A DNA stretch of 64,000 nucleotides from AC-32 sp963813435 (GTDB lineage: Bacteria; Actinomycetota; Thermoleophilia; Gaiellales; Gaiellaceae), in NCBI GenBank assembly GCA_963813435.1, contig CAWEYY010000004.1, forward strand, positions 310,001 to 374,000, read 5' to 3'. Positions 8,163 to 16,640 of this stretch are shown here, one piece after another. A program made the translations under genes and the position numbers. The number at the start of each line of letters is the position of its first letter. Position 1 is the stretch's first letter. The notes under the pieces are model-generated. The model made no database searches. It was given only the letters and a program-made list of their open reading frames with translations, and was not told the DNA's origin.

Positions 8163-8638
8163 CGCTCGGCGCCGCGCTCGATCAGGAGCTGCTCGAGGCG
8201 CTCGTCTCCGTCCTGCCTCGCCGCGTCGATCGCGCGGAAGCCCCCGGGCTGGGGGAGGTTCGGGTCGGCGCCGTTGTCGAGCAGGAGCTCGCAGAGCTCG
8301 TACCGCTGTTCTCGTGTCTTGTTCTCTGACGCGGCCGCGGCGTGGAGGGCGGACGTCTGGACGTGCTCGTTTCTCGCGAGCGTGTTCGGATCCGCGCCGG
8401 CGGCGACGAGCAGCTTCGCGGCCTCGACGTGGCCGAAGAAGCACGCCAGCCCGAGCGGCTGGAAGCCGTCGTCGCCGAACGCGTTCGCGCGTTGCGGGTC
8501 TTCCTGTAGGAGCTCCCCGAGGCGCTCGTCCCGGCCTAGGGCCGCGGCCTCGAACACGTTCAGCTCAGGGTCCTGGGCGAGCAGCTCCGCTACGCGGTCC
8601 TGCTGCCCCGTGTAGAGCGCCTCGAGCAGCTCGCTCAC
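8159..8638 (-). CDS. Ankyrin-repeat protein
   Basis: Small soluble protein (159 residues) of four to five ankyrin repeats. Repeat cores are visible as PLGLACFFGHVEAAKLLVAA, GADPNTLARNEHVQTSALHA and LCELLLDNGADPNLP; the N-terminal repeats are weaker. Such proteins are protein-binding scaffolds. GTG 8638 is chosen because GAAGGGG lies 6 bases before it; ATG 8665 is an alternative and would overlap the palindromic operator at 8665-8681. It is divergent from a MarR regulator that may control it through that palindrome. Confidence 0.85.
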   Translation of the reverse strand: MSELLEALYTGQQDRVAELLAQDPELNVFEAAALGRDERLGELLQEDPQRANAFGDDGFQPLGLACFFGHVEAAKLLVAAGADPNTLARNEHVQTSALHAAAASENKTREQRYELCELLLDNGADPNLPQPGGFRAIDAARQDGDERLEQLLIERGAER

Positions 8639-8664
8639 GTCGTCCCCTTCGTGTGTGCATATCA

Positions 8665-8681
8665 TTAGTTAGCCTAACTAA
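8665..8681. promoter_or_regulatory. Perfect palindrome, likely MarR operator
   Basis: Arms TTAGTTAG and CTAACTAA are exact reverse complements around a single C (17 bases). The right arm ends directly against the marR-family GTG start at 8682; on the other side it lies 27 bases before the ankyrin start. AT-rich dyads of this size are typical MarR binding sites, so autoregulation and control of the ankyrin gene are inferred. Confidence 0.75.
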
Positions 8682-9125
8682 GTGAACTCGAAGCTGTCAA
8701 GCCGGCACGTCGACGCTGCGGATCGCTTTCACTCCGCGGCCATTCACGCGCTGCGGCACGTCCGCCGCGAGGACCCGGCCACGGGGCTCAGCGCCGCGCG
8801 ACTCTCGGCGCTCTCGGTGCTGGTCTTCGGCAGCGCGCGGACGATCGGCGAGCTCGCGGCGGCCGAGCAGGTTCGGGCGCCGACGATGACGCGGATCGTC
8901 CATGCGCTGGAGGAGGAGGGGCTGGTGGAGCGGGAGGCGGATCCGGCCGACGGGCGGCGCGTCCTACTTCGCTCGACTGCGAAGGGGAAGCGGGTTCTCT
9001 CGCGAGGGCGGGAACGGCGGGTCGAACGGCTCGCCGGGCTCCTGGCGCGGCTCCCGGCCGAGGACGTGGCCACGATTCACGCGGCGGCCGAGCTCGTCGA
9101 GAGCGCGCTAGCGCAGGAGCCGTGA
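8682..9125 (+). CDS. MarR-family transcriptional regulator
   Basis: Winged-helix dimeric repressor of 147 residues. The recognition region reads IGELAAAEQVRAPTMTRIV followed by the wing READPADGRRVLLRST, both typical for MarR. The N- and C-terminal helices (RFHSAAIHALRHVRR; LPAEDVATIHAAAELVES) form the dimer interface. GTG 8682 abuts a perfect 17-base palindrome, suggesting autorepression with little or no leader. Its 3' end overlaps the convergent glycosylase gene by 18 bases. Ligand unknown. Confidence 0.92.
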   Translation: MNSKLSSRHVDAADRFHSAAIHALRHVRREDPATGLSAARLSALSVLVFGSARTIGELAAAEQVRAPTMTRIVHALEEEGLVEREADPADGRRVLLRSTAKGKRVLSRGRERRVERLAGLLARLPAEDVATIHAAAELVESALAQEP

Positions 9126-9935
9126 GAGCCGGCGGTCCTTGAGCACGCGGCCGCCTGTCTGACACTCCGGGCAGTAGTAGATCGTGTGCTCCTCGAAGTC
9201 GACGCGGGCGATCGGAGTTCCGCAGGCGTAGCAGGGCGCCCCGAGGCGGTCGTGGACCCGGTAGACCTTCGCGTCCTTTGCGCCGCGCTCGCGCAGCTCG
9301 AGCCCGCGCTGCAGCTCTGACTCGATCGCATCCGCGAGGGTTCGGACGTGTCCCGGGGACAGTCCCCCGGACACGGCGAACGGAGACACTTGCGCTTTGT
9401 GAAGGATCTCGTTTGCCCAGGCGCGGCCGATGCCGGCGATCGCGCGCTGGTCGCGGAGCAACGGATGTAGCCGGCGCTGGTCGCGCCCGAGGATTTCGCC
9501 CAGGCGCTCCGGCCCGAGGCCGAGCGCGTCGGGGCCGAGGTGCGCCAGCTCGCCCTCGGCCGCCTCCGGGGTCAGCAGCCAGACGCCCGCCCGCTTCTTC
9601 GCGCCTGCCTCGGTGAGCACGAGCTGCCCGCCGCCCTGGAACCGCAGCCGGAACGCCGGTGCCTTCGGCTCCTTCTCGCCCGCGCCGAGGTACCGCAGCC
9701 GGCCCCTTGTCATCTGGTGCACGAGCAGGACGAGCTCGCTGTCCTCGGTCGGCAGCAGCAGGCGCTTGCCGCGCCGCTCGGCTCCCGCGAACCGCCGCCC
9801 CTCGAGCGCCGCCAGCGGCGGGTCGAACGTCTTCAGCGTCGCCACGTGCGCCGGGCCTGCCTGCTCGACCGGAAACGCGCGGACGGGCTCGTCCAGCGCC
9901 CGTCGCTGCGCCTCTACCTCGGGGAGTTCAGGCAC
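9108..9935 (-). CDS. DNA glycosylase of the Fpg/Nei family
   Basis: Base-excision repair enzyme removing oxidised bases and cutting the abasic site. The N-terminal catalytic Pro2-Glu3 is intact (MPELPEVE), the H2TH region includes RAIAGIGRAWANEILHKA, and a C-terminal zinc finger is present (CYACGTPI and YYCPECQ). The HQMTRGRL segment deviates from the usual HLGMTGRL of MutM, so Nei-like or actinobacterial Fpg2 specificity is possible. Length of 275 residues is standard. Divergent from the asparaginase gene only 14 bases away. Confidence 0.93.
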   Translation of the reverse strand: MPELPEVEAQRRALDEPVRAFPVEQAGPAHVATLKTFDPPLAALEGRRFAGAERRGKRLLLPTEDSELVLLVHQMTRGRLRYLGAGEKEPKAPAFRLRFQGGGQLVLTEAGAKKRAGVWLLTPEAAEGELAHLGPDALGLGPERLGEILGRDQRRLHPLLRDQRAIAGIGRAWANEILHKAQVSPFAVSGGLSPGHVRTLADAIESELQRGLELRERGAKDAKVYRVHDRLGAPCYACGTPIARVDFEEHTIYYCPECQTGGRVLKDRRLSRLLR

Positions 9936-9936
9936 G

Positions 9937-9942
9937 TAGGCT
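9937..9942 (+). promoter_or_regulatory. Candidate -10 box of a leaderless asparaginase mRNA
   Basis: TAGGCT fits TAnnnT and ends 7 bases before the ATG at 9950, which places transcription start at the start codon. No convincing -35 box was found. Confidence 0.45.
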
Positions 9943-9949
9943 CCCGGCC

Positions 9950-10837
9950 ATGGCGGAGCCGCTCAGCGTAGCCGTCAGGCGCGGGAAGATCATCGAGTCC
10001 GTCCACCTGGTGCACGCCGTCGCAGTCCGCGACGGGGAGATCGTCACCGAGGCCGGAAACCCGGCCATCGCCGCCTCGCTCCGCTCGTCCGCGAAGCCGC
10101 TCCAGGCGCTGCCCCTCGCACGCGCCTGCGACGACCTGACCGCCGACGACCTCGCGATCGCCTCGGCCTCGCACTTCGGCACCCCCGCGCACATCGAGGC
10201 GGTGCGCGCCCTCCTCGAGAAGACCGGCGGCAGCGAGAACGAGCTCGAATGCGGCCTGCAGCCGGGTCGGCCCGCCGAGCCGATCTACCACAACTGCTCG
10301 GGCAAGCATGCGGCGATGATCGCCGTCTGCCGCGAGCGGGGGTGGCCGGTTGAGGGCTACTTCCGCCCCGACCACCCGCTCCAGCTCGAGCTCGTCGACC
10401 TCGTCGCGGACGCCGCCGGCATGGAGCCGGGTCAGATCGCGACCGGTATCGACGGCTGCGGGGTCGTCTGCTTTGCGATCCCGCTGGAACGCGCGGCCTT
10501 CTCGTTCTCGCGGCTCGAGCAGCTCGACGCCGGCAACCGGATCGCCCAGGCGATGCGCGCCAGGCCCGAGCTCGTCGGCGGCGATGGCGGAACCGATACC
10601 GAGCTGATGCGGCTGGTACCGGGCTGGATCGCCAAGGGCGGAGCCGAGGGCCTCATGTGCGCCGCGTCGCCAGACGAGCTCGGCATCGCACTCAAGGTGG
10701 CAGACGGAAACGCCCGCGCTCTACGGCCCGCACTAGCCGCGTTCGCCTCCCCGCTCGGCTACGACCTGTCCGCCTTCGCCGAGGTCCCGCTCAGAAATGC
10801 CCGAGGCGAGCCGGTTGGTGCCGTCTCAAACTTGTAA
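9950..10837 (+). CDS. Asparaginase of the AnsA/thermolabile (Rhizobium type) family
   Basis: Predicted cytoplasmic asparaginase, hydrolysing asparagine to aspartate and ammonia, of the family exemplified by Rhizobium etli AnsA rather than E. coli type I or II. Visible family segments are LRSSAKPLQALPL, SASHFGTPAHIEAVR, YHNCSGKHAAMIAV and GIDGCGVVCFAIPL; these hold the Ser, Lys and Cys residues of the family active site. The protein ends GEPVGAVSNL, a normal C-terminus. ATG 9950 is preferred; a TAGGCT box 7 bases upstream suggests leaderless transcription. 295 residues. Confidence 0.9.
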   Translation: MAEPLSVAVRRGKIIESVHLVHAVAVRDGEIVTEAGNPAIAASLRSSAKPLQALPLARACDDLTADDLAIASASHFGTPAHIEAVRALLEKTGGSENELECGLQPGRPAEPIYHNCSGKHAAMIAVCRERGWPVEGYFRPDHPLQLELVDLVADAAGMEPGQIATGIDGCGVVCFAIPLERAAFSFSRLEQLDAGNRIAQAMRARPELVGGDGGTDTELMRLVPGWIAKGGAEGLMCAASPDELGIALKVADGNARALRPALAAFASPLGYDLSAFAEVPLRNARGEPVGAVSNL

Positions 10838-10972
10838 AGAAATTGTTCCGAAATAGCGACTTCGCGTGTAACATCCGACGCGGCGAGGGGGGAGCCGGGG
10901 GAGAGCGTTACCGGCTTTCGTCGTTTTTCGGGTAGTGCGTTGGAGCCAAGCCGCGAGAGAGCCGGAGGTCAA
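10838..10972 (+). promoter_or_regulatory. 135-base leader region of the primary sigma gene
   Basis: Contains a TAACAT -10-like box (10870-10875) in a locally AT-rich stretch, then a short GCCGG/CCGGC hairpin near 10894-10915 followed by a T-rich stretch (TTTCGTCGTTTTT), and the ribosome-binding site GGAGG before GTG 10973. The hairpin plus T-run could attenuate sigma gene transcription; this is inference. Confidence 0.4.
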
Positions 10973-12067
10973 GTGCTCACCGTCGACATCTCCCTTCCGG
11001 ACGTCGAAGAGCTTCACAAGCTCGTTCAAGACGGTACGGAAAAGGGTTTCCTCACGTATGACGAGATCGTGTCAGGCCTCGAAGAGGTCGAGCTCAGCAA
11101 AGAGCAGATCGAAGACTTCTACACCTACCTGATCGACCACTCGATCGAGCTGGTCGAAGGGGAGCAGCACAAGCATCCGCCGCACGAGCAACCTGCGCTG
11201 GCCGAGGAGGAGAAGGGGCCGAAGCTCGACCTCACCGTCGAGCCGAGCCTCGACTCGCTCCGGCTGTACCTGCGCGAGATCGGCAAGGTTCCGCTCCTGA
11301 CCGCCGACCAGGAGGTCTATCTGGCGAAGCGGATCGAGCGCGGCGACATGATCGCGAAGACGCAGATGATCGAGGCGAACCTGCGCCTCGTCGTCTCGAT
11401 CGCGAAGTCCTATCTCGGCCGCGGGCTCAGCTTCCTCGACCTGATCCAGGAGGGCTCGCTCGGGCTCATCCGCGCGGTCGAGAAGTTCGACTACCGCAAG
11501 GGCTACAAGTTCTCGACGTACGCGACGTGGTGGATCCGACAGGCGGTCACGCGCGCGATCGCGGACAAGGCCCGCACGATCCGGATCCCCGTGCACATGG
11601 TCGAGAAGCTCAACAAGGTCGTGCACATCGAGCGACAGCTCGTGCAGCGGCTCGGCCGCGAGCCGAGGCCCGACGAGATCGCGACCGAGCTCGAGATGAC
11701 GACGGTCGAGGTGCGCGACATCCTGCGCATGGCACAGCACCCGGTCTCGCTGGAGAAGCCGATCGGCGAGGAGGAGGACTCCGAGCTCGGCGACTTCGTC
11801 CAGGACGAGCAGGCCGAGTCGCCGTTCGACACCGCGTCGGTCTCGCTGCGCCGCGAGGACATCGAGAACGCGCTGGCCTCGCTGCCCGAGCGTGACCGCA
11901 AGGTGATCGAGCTCCGCTTCGGTCTCTCCGGCGCGCAGCCGTGCACGCTGGAGGAGGTCGGCCGCGCGTTCGGCGTCACCCGCGAGCGGATCCGCCAGAT
12001 CGAGAACAACACGCTGAAGAAGCTCGAGTCGCTGCCCGAGGCGCAAGGCCTGAAGGACTGCGTCTAA
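10973..12067 (+). CDS. rpoD: Primary RNA polymerase sigma factor (RpoD/SigA)
   Basis: Housekeeping sigma factor of 364 residues. A short region 1.1 (FLTYDEIVSGLEEVELSKEQ) precedes region 1.2 (DSLRLYLREIGKVPLLT), region 2 (DLIQEGSLGLIRAVEKFDYR and FSTYATWWIRQAVTRAIADK), region 3 and region 4.2 (EEVGRAFGVTRERIRQIEN). GTG 10973 is chosen because GGAGGTCAA lies immediately upstream; the ATG at 10940 has no such site. The N-terminus lacks the long extension of many actinobacterial SigA proteins. A 263-base gap with two palindromes follows its stop. Confidence 0.96.
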   Translation: MLTVDISLPDVEELHKLVQDGTEKGFLTYDEIVSGLEEVELSKEQIEDFYTYLIDHSIELVEGEQHKHPPHEQPALAEEEKGPKLDLTVEPSLDSLRLYLREIGKVPLLTADQEVYLAKRIERGDMIAKTQMIEANLRLVVSIAKSYLGRGLSFLDLIQEGSLGLIRAVEKFDYRKGYKFSTYATWWIRQAVTRAIADKARTIRIPVHMVEKLNKVVHIERQLVQRLGREPRPDEIATELEMTTVEVRDILRMAQHPVSLEKPIGEEEDSELGDFVQDEQAESPFDTASVSLRREDIENALASLPERDRKVIELRFGLSGAQPCTLEEVGRAFGVTRERIRQIENNTLKKLESLPEAQGLKDCV

Positions 12068-12153
12068 GAGCAGGCGGCGTGCGGCAGTTCGGAAGGTGGG
12101 GCTCTTACCGGGCGACCGGGAGCGCGAGCAGGTGGCGGAGCGCTCGCACGGAA

Positions 12154-12176
12154 CCTAGTAACAGTCTGTTACTAGG
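12154..12176. promoter_or_regulatory. Operator-like palindrome, copy 1
   Basis: Arms CCTAGTAACAG and CTGTTACTAGG are perfect reverse complements around one T. The 17-base core recurs 78 bases downstream. It lies between the 3' ends of the sigma gene and the glycosyltransferase gene, an unusual place for an operator. The shape resembles TetR-family sites. Confidence 0.55.
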
Positions 12177-12234
12177 AGCGAGTGCGCCCTCCTGATCGCG
12201 GTTTGCCTGAAGGGGTCGGCGGCTCTTGACCGCT

Positions 12235-12251
12235 AGTAACAGTCTGTTACT
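12235..12251. promoter_or_regulatory. Operator-like palindrome, copy 2
   Basis: Arms AGTAACAG and CTGTTACT around a central T repeat the core of the palindrome at 12154-12176. A TTGACC hexamer (12226-12231) lies just upstream. No start codon with a clear ribosome-binding site follows on either strand, so the regulated gene, if any, is unknown. Confidence 0.5.
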
Positions 12252-12330
12252 TGGGCGAAGAGCCGGCCGCAGCCGCTCAGACGACTCTCGAGGCTGCGCG
12301 GGATCCGATCAGGCGCAGACGGCTGGTCTT

Positions 12331-14424
12331 CTAGACGGAGGTCGTCGGCGGGGACGTGCCGCAGAACAGGCCGGCGAAGGTCGGCATGCCGGCCATCACG
12401 CTGATCGCCCGCGCGTCGGCGAGGTAGCCGGGCCGGTTCGTGTGGAAGTTCAGCGTCCACGGGCCGCGGTGGTCGACGGGCAGGTTCAGCACGACGCTCT
12501 TTCCGGGTAGGACCGCCACGCGGCGGTCGATGCCCGGGGCGTGTAGCTGCAGGACAGTCCGCTCCGAGCGCGGCTTCGGCGGGAGCGAGAGCGGCAGCCT
12601 GAGCGTCCCCTGAACGCCGCCGCTGGCGGCCGGCCAGACGGTGATGTGGCCGCTCTGCGCGAGCCAGCCGTCGTGGTAGAGGCCGCCGGCGAACAGCGCG
12701 AAACGCGGCGTGCCGAGGGGGCGCCAGAGCTCGTAGTTCGCGCCGCGTGCGACCCGGACGGCGTTCGCGAGCTGCACGCGAACCGCGTAGTTCGAGATGA
12801 GGAGCGGGCCGCGCAGCGTCCCCGCGCCGGACAGGATGCGGCCGTCCCGGCCGGCGTGCGCGCGCGGCGAGCCGAATGCGTCGAGCGGCGTCGCATCGTC
12901 CAGGAAGAAGACGTGCTCGAGCGAGTGGTTCCAGAAGAGCTGCTCGTGGGCGGCGGCGTGTGGCGTCGCGGGCGTCTGCAGCAGCGTTACCGGGCCGAGG
13001 CCGGAATGGTCGACCCAGCGCGCGTCGCTCGGCAGCAGGGTCGTGCGCACCGAGCGGACGACGTGGCTGTCGAAGGCGACGGCGCCGAAGGACACGAAGC
13101 CCGACGCGACGATCGTCGCGAGGACCGCCCAGCGCGCGAACGCCGGCCGGAAGCAGGTGGCGACCGCGAGCCCGGCGAGCAGCGTGGCGGCCACGGCGAT
13201 CAGCAGCGACCCGTCTCCGATCCCGATCGCGCGCTCGAGCCGGAACGCCGCGAGCAGGAACGGCGAGTCCTGCTTCGCGTCGCTGATCGTGTAGCCCGAG
13301 AGCGGCACGCGGGCCGCGAGGGCGATCAACGCGAGCGAGAGGACCGCAACGGCCCGGGTCCACGGCCGGCCGCGCTGCACCCAGACCCAGAAGGCGGGAA
13401 AGACGAGCGGCACGAGGATCATCAGGTAGCGCTCCTGGAAGCGAGGGCTGCCGTTCGTCGCGTAGAGCGTCGTCTCGGCGAGGAGCGAGAACATGACCCC
13501 GACCGTGAGCGCGGCGTAGGCCGTGTGCTCTCGCACCCGCGGGCGCGCGAGCGCGAACGCGAGGCCGGCGAGCGCACCCGGCACCAGCGCGAAGCCGGCC
13601 GTGTACGCGAGCAGCAGCGCATCGGTTCCGAACCAGTGGCCGAGCGCGAGCGGATGGACGCCGAGGTCGGCGACGCCCGAGTAGTAGCCGAGCAGCCGCC
13701 TCGGCCCGAGAGCGAGCACGACCAGGAGCGGGGCCGCGTAGAGGATCAGCGAGAGGCGGAAGCGGCTGGCGAGCCGGCGCACGGATCCGCGCTCGACGAC
13801 CAATGCGGCGACGAGAAAGGCGACGGGCAGGAAGACGTACTGGACGCGCGCGAAGGTCGCAAGCACGGCGAAGGCCGCGAACCCGAGCTGCGTCCCGCGG
13901 CTCGGGCGGGTGAGCGCGCAGACGCCGAGGTACACGGCCGTGAGGACGAGCGGGTAGGCGATGGCATCCGCGAGCACGAACGACGCGAAGAAGAGATCCG
14001 GCGAGACGACGGCCAGCGCGGCCCCCGCAAGCGCGGCCCACTGCCCACCGTCGAGCCGCCGTACGAGCAGGTAGACGGGGATCGCGGCCAGCGACATGGC
14101 GAGCGCGTTCTCGGCCTGGGTCAGCCGGTAGGCGAGATCCGGGTCGTGGAAGAGCCAGAACGGCGAGGCGAGGAGCGGCTCGAGCAGCGCGGGGAAGTGC
14201 GCCGGGTGGTCGCGGATCAGCGGGCGGCCGCTCTCGGCGAGCGAGCGCGCGATTCCCGCGTAGATGTACTCGTCCGGGAAGTAGAGCGGGGTCGTGTGGG
14301 CCAGGGCCGCCGCGAAACGGAGCACGAAGCTGACGACCACGATCCCGGCCAGCACGAGGCGCGCTGGGACCGTCGCAGCACGCCCGAACGCCTCCGGGCG
14401 CGGTAGAGAGACGTCGACCGCCAC
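12331..14424 (-). CDS. GT-C fold membrane glycosyltransferase (GT39/ArnT-like)
   Basis: Polytopic membrane protein of 697 residues that probably moves a sugar from a polyprenyl-phosphate donor to an extracytoplasmic acceptor. The first span is followed by the catalytic Asp-Glu loop (PLYFPDEYIYAGIARSL), the hallmark of GT-C enzymes. About ten further spans reach to about residue 450, and a soluble C-terminal domain of about 240 residues (WNHSLEHVFFLDDATP onward) faces outside. Divergent from a membrane sulfatase with a 24-base inverted repeat between them, which suggests a shared role in cell-envelope polymer synthesis. Acceptor unknown. Confidence 0.82.
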   Translation of the reverse strand: MAVDVSLPRPEAFGRAATVPARLVLAGIVVVSFVLRFAAALAHTTPLYFPDEYIYAGIARSLAESGRPLIRDHPAHFPALLEPLLASPFWLFHDPDLAYRLTQAENALAMSLAAIPVYLLVRRLDGGQWAALAGAALAVVSPDLFFASFVLADAIAYPLVLTAVYLGVCALTRPSRGTQLGFAAFAVLATFARVQYVFLPVAFLVAALVVERGSVRRLASRFRLSLILYAAPLLVVLALGPRRLLGYYSGVADLGVHPLALGHWFGTDALLLAYTAGFALVPGALAGLAFALARPRVREHTAYAALTVGVMFSLLAETTLYATNGSPRFQERYLMILVPLVFPAFWVWVQRGRPWTRAVAVLSLALIALAARVPLSGYTISDAKQDSPFLLAAFRLERAIGIGDGSLLIAVAATLLAGLAVATCFRPAFARWAVLATIVASGFVSFGAVAFDSHVVRSVRTTLLPSDARWVDHSGLGPVTLLQTPATPHAAAHEQLFWNHSLEHVFFLDDATPLDAFGSPRAHAGRDGRILSGAGTLRGPLLISNYAVRVQLANAVRVARGANYELWRPLGTPRFALFAGGLYHDGWLAQSGHITVWPAASGGVQGTLRLPLSLPPKPRSERTVLQLHAPGIDRRVAVLPGKSVVLNLPVDHRGPWTLNFHTNRPGYLADARAISVMAGMPTFAGLFCGTSPPTTSV

Positions 14425-14447
14425 GGTTTCCCTATCGGCAGGGGGTT

Positions 14448-14471
14448 GATATCCCTTGAACGAGGGATATC
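14448..14471. promoter_or_regulatory. Inverted repeat in divergent promoter region
   Basis: Arms GATATCCCT and AGGGATATC are perfect reverse complements separated by 6 bases. The element sits in the 68-base gap between the divergent glycosyltransferase (start 14424) and sulfatase (start 14493) genes, where one dimeric regulator could control both. Confidence 0.6.
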
Positions 14472-14492
14472 CGGCCTGGGGGAGGCGCTAGC

Positions 14493-16640
14493 ATGGCCGC
14501 TTTGGTCGCGCATGTAGAGCTTCCGCGTCTTGGCTGGTCGAGCCGCTTTCGTGAGCCCGCAACGCGCGGCGCTCAGCTGCTGGCCGCCTCGGGGTTCGCG
14601 CTCGCGCAGCCGATCTTCGACATCCTCGGCAAGAACGCCGAGTTCTTCGCGGTCCGGGGGTCGACGCCGGGTGACATCGTCCTCTTCGCGCTCGCTGTCA
14701 CCTTCGTGCCTGCGCTCGTGCTCCTGGCCGTCGAGGTCGTGGTCGGCCTCGCCAGCGAGCGGGCCGCGCACGCTCTTCACTTGGCGTTCATCGCGTTCCT
14801 CGGCGCGGTCTTCGGCGTCCAGCTGCTCAAGCGCTCCGGGGTCGACGGCACGACCGTGTTGATCCTCGGGGCGATCGGGATCGGCCTCGGAGTCGCGGCC
14901 GCGGTCTGGCGGGTTCGCGCGGCGAGCTCGTTCCTGACGGTGCTCGCGGCTGCGCCGATCGTCTTCCTCTTCCTGTTCCTGCTGAACACGCCGGTCGAGC
15001 GGCTGGTCTTCCCGACCGCGGAGAGCCGCGCGGCCACGGCGCGCGTCAGGGCCTCGACGCCGGTCGTCTTCCTGCTCTTCGACGAGTTCCCTGTCATCGA
15101 TCTCCAGGACAAGACGGGCGCGATCGATGCGAAGCGGTTCCCGAACTTCGCCCGCCTTGCCGCGAGCTCGACCTGGTTCCGCAACACGACGACGCTGTCG
15201 GCGTCGACGACCGTCGCCGTCCCGGTGATCCTGACCGGGAACCCGCCGAAGCGCGGGGCGCTGCCAATCGCGCACGACTACCCGAACAACCTCTTCACGC
15301 TGCTCGGCGGGCGCTACCGCATGAAGGTGACCGAGGTGCAGACGCGCCTCTGCCCGGCGCGCCTGTGCAAGGAGAAGAACCAGGACGTCGAGAAGCGCCT
15401 GTCCTCGCTCTACTCGGACGCGCGGACCGTCTACCTGCACCTGATTGCCCCGCCGACTCTCGAGGAGCGGCTGCCGGCGATCGACGAGTCGTGGGGCGAC
15501 TTCGGGTCAGGCTCGGCGGCGGGGATCGAGTCGGAGCCCGAGGCGGACACGAAGCTGCCGAAGGTCGACCTCAAGACGTTCTACCGGGGACGGGTGAGCT
15601 CCTTTAACCGCTTCGTCTCGTCCTTCCGAGCACCGGGAAGCGGCCCGCCGACGCTCTACTTCTTGCACGTGCTGCTGCCGCACACGCCGTGGCTGTTCTT
15701 CCCTGACGGTCGCGTGCGCGCGGTGGCGACCGTCAACGCGCCCGGGCGGACGGGCGAGCGGTGGTGGAGCTCGCAGCTCGCGTTGCAGGCCTGGCAGCGG
15801 CACCTCATGCAGGTCGGCTACACCGATCGGCTGCTGGGGAGGTTCCTCGACCGCCTGCATGCGACCGGGCTCTGGGACAAGGCGCTCGTGATCGTCACCG
15901 CCGACCACGGGATCAGCTTCCGCGGCGGCGACCTGCGGCGGCGCCCGTCGAGGACGAACCTGGCCGAGCTCGCGTTCACACCGCTCTTCGTCAAGCTTCC
16001 CGGCGAAGACCACGGGCGCGTGGTCGACGACCGCCACGTGACGACTCCGGACATCCTCCCGACGATCGCGAGCGTCCTCGGCGTGAAGATCCCCTGGAAG
16101 ACGACCGGGCGATCGGCGCTTGCCGGCGGGCCGGGTTCGAGCACGGTGAAGGTGCTGAACATCTCGGCCCCCTACCAGGCGACGCTCGAGCAGCGTCGAC
16201 GTTCGCTCGCGCGCCAGCTCTCGCTCTTCGGAAGCGGCGACTGGGGCCAGCAGTTCTCGGGGACCGGCCCGTACCGGTCGCTCGTCGGCACGCCGGTCAG
16301 GACGCTTCACCTGGCGACGACGACCGGCGACGCGCGGGTCGACGCCGTCGGGAGCAAGCTCGTTCGCGCCTTCCCGAGACGCTCGCCGCTGGTTCCCTCG
16401 CCGCTGGTCGGGACGCTCTCGGGCGTCAACCCCGGCGAGGCGATCGCGGTCGCGCTCGACGGTCACATCGCGGCGGTCTCCGTCGCCTACCGCGACCCGC
16501 AGGGAGGGCCGGTGCGGTTCTCGGTGCTCCCGGCCGAGTCGGCGTTCCGGACCGGCCGGAACCCGGTGCGCCTGTTCGTGGTCGCGGGGAGCCCTTCGAG
16601 CCCGCAGCTCCGCGAGCTGAAGACCTCGCTCGCGTCCTAG
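14493..16640 (+). CDS. Membrane-anchored sulfatase/phosphoglycerol-transferase-like protein
   Basis: 715-residue protein with four to five N-terminal membrane spans (to about residue 170) and a large external alkaline-phosphatase/sulfatase-fold domain. Metal-site elements are VVFLLFDEFPVIDL (first Asp), a Thr-rich nucleophile segment ASTTVAVPVILTG and VIVTADHGISF (Asp-His), with HTPWLFFPDG between. This layout resembles LtaS-type phosphoglycerol transferases and envelope phosphotransferases rather than soluble sulfatases. A ribosome-binding site GGGGGAGG precedes ATG 14493. Its stop overlaps the convergent GAF gene by 4 bases. Confidence 0.83.
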   Translation: MAALVAHVELPRLGWSSRFREPATRGAQLLAASGFALAQPIFDILGKNAEFFAVRGSTPGDIVLFALAVTFVPALVLLAVEVVVGLASERAAHALHLAFIAFLGAVFGVQLLKRSGVDGTTVLILGAIGIGLGVAAAVWRVRAASSFLTVLAAAPIVFLFLFLLNTPVERLVFPTAESRAATARVRASTPVVFLLFDEFPVIDLQDKTGAIDAKRFPNFARLAASSTWFRNTTTLSASTTVAVPVILTGNPPKRGALPIAHDYPNNLFTLLGGRYRMKVTEVQTRLCPARLCKEKNQDVEKRLSSLYSDARTVYLHLIAPPTLEERLPAIDESWGDFGSGSAAGIESEPEADTKLPKVDLKTFYRGRVSSFNRFVSSFRAPGSGPPTLYFLHVLLPHTPWLFFPDGRVRAVATVNAPGRTGERWWSSQLALQAWQRHLMQVGYTDRLLGRFLDRLHATGLWDKALVIVTADHGISFRGGDLRRRPSRTNLAELAFTPLFVKLPGEDHGRVVDDRHVTTPDILPTIASVLGVKIPWKTTGRSALAGGPGSSTVKVLNISAPYQATLEQRRRSLARQLSLFGSGDWGQQFSGTGPYRSLVGTPVRTLHLATTTGDARVDAVGSKLVRAFPRRSPLVPSPLVGTLSGVNPGEAIAVALDGHIAAVSVAYRDPQGGPVRFSVLPAESAFRTGRNPVRLFVVAGSPSSPQLRELKTSLAS

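Noticed and set aside
9659..9949. Extended N-terminus for the asparaginase frame
   Set aside because: The extra sequence is Arg/Ala-rich and antisense to the DNA glycosylase gene; the protein family begins at ATG 9950.
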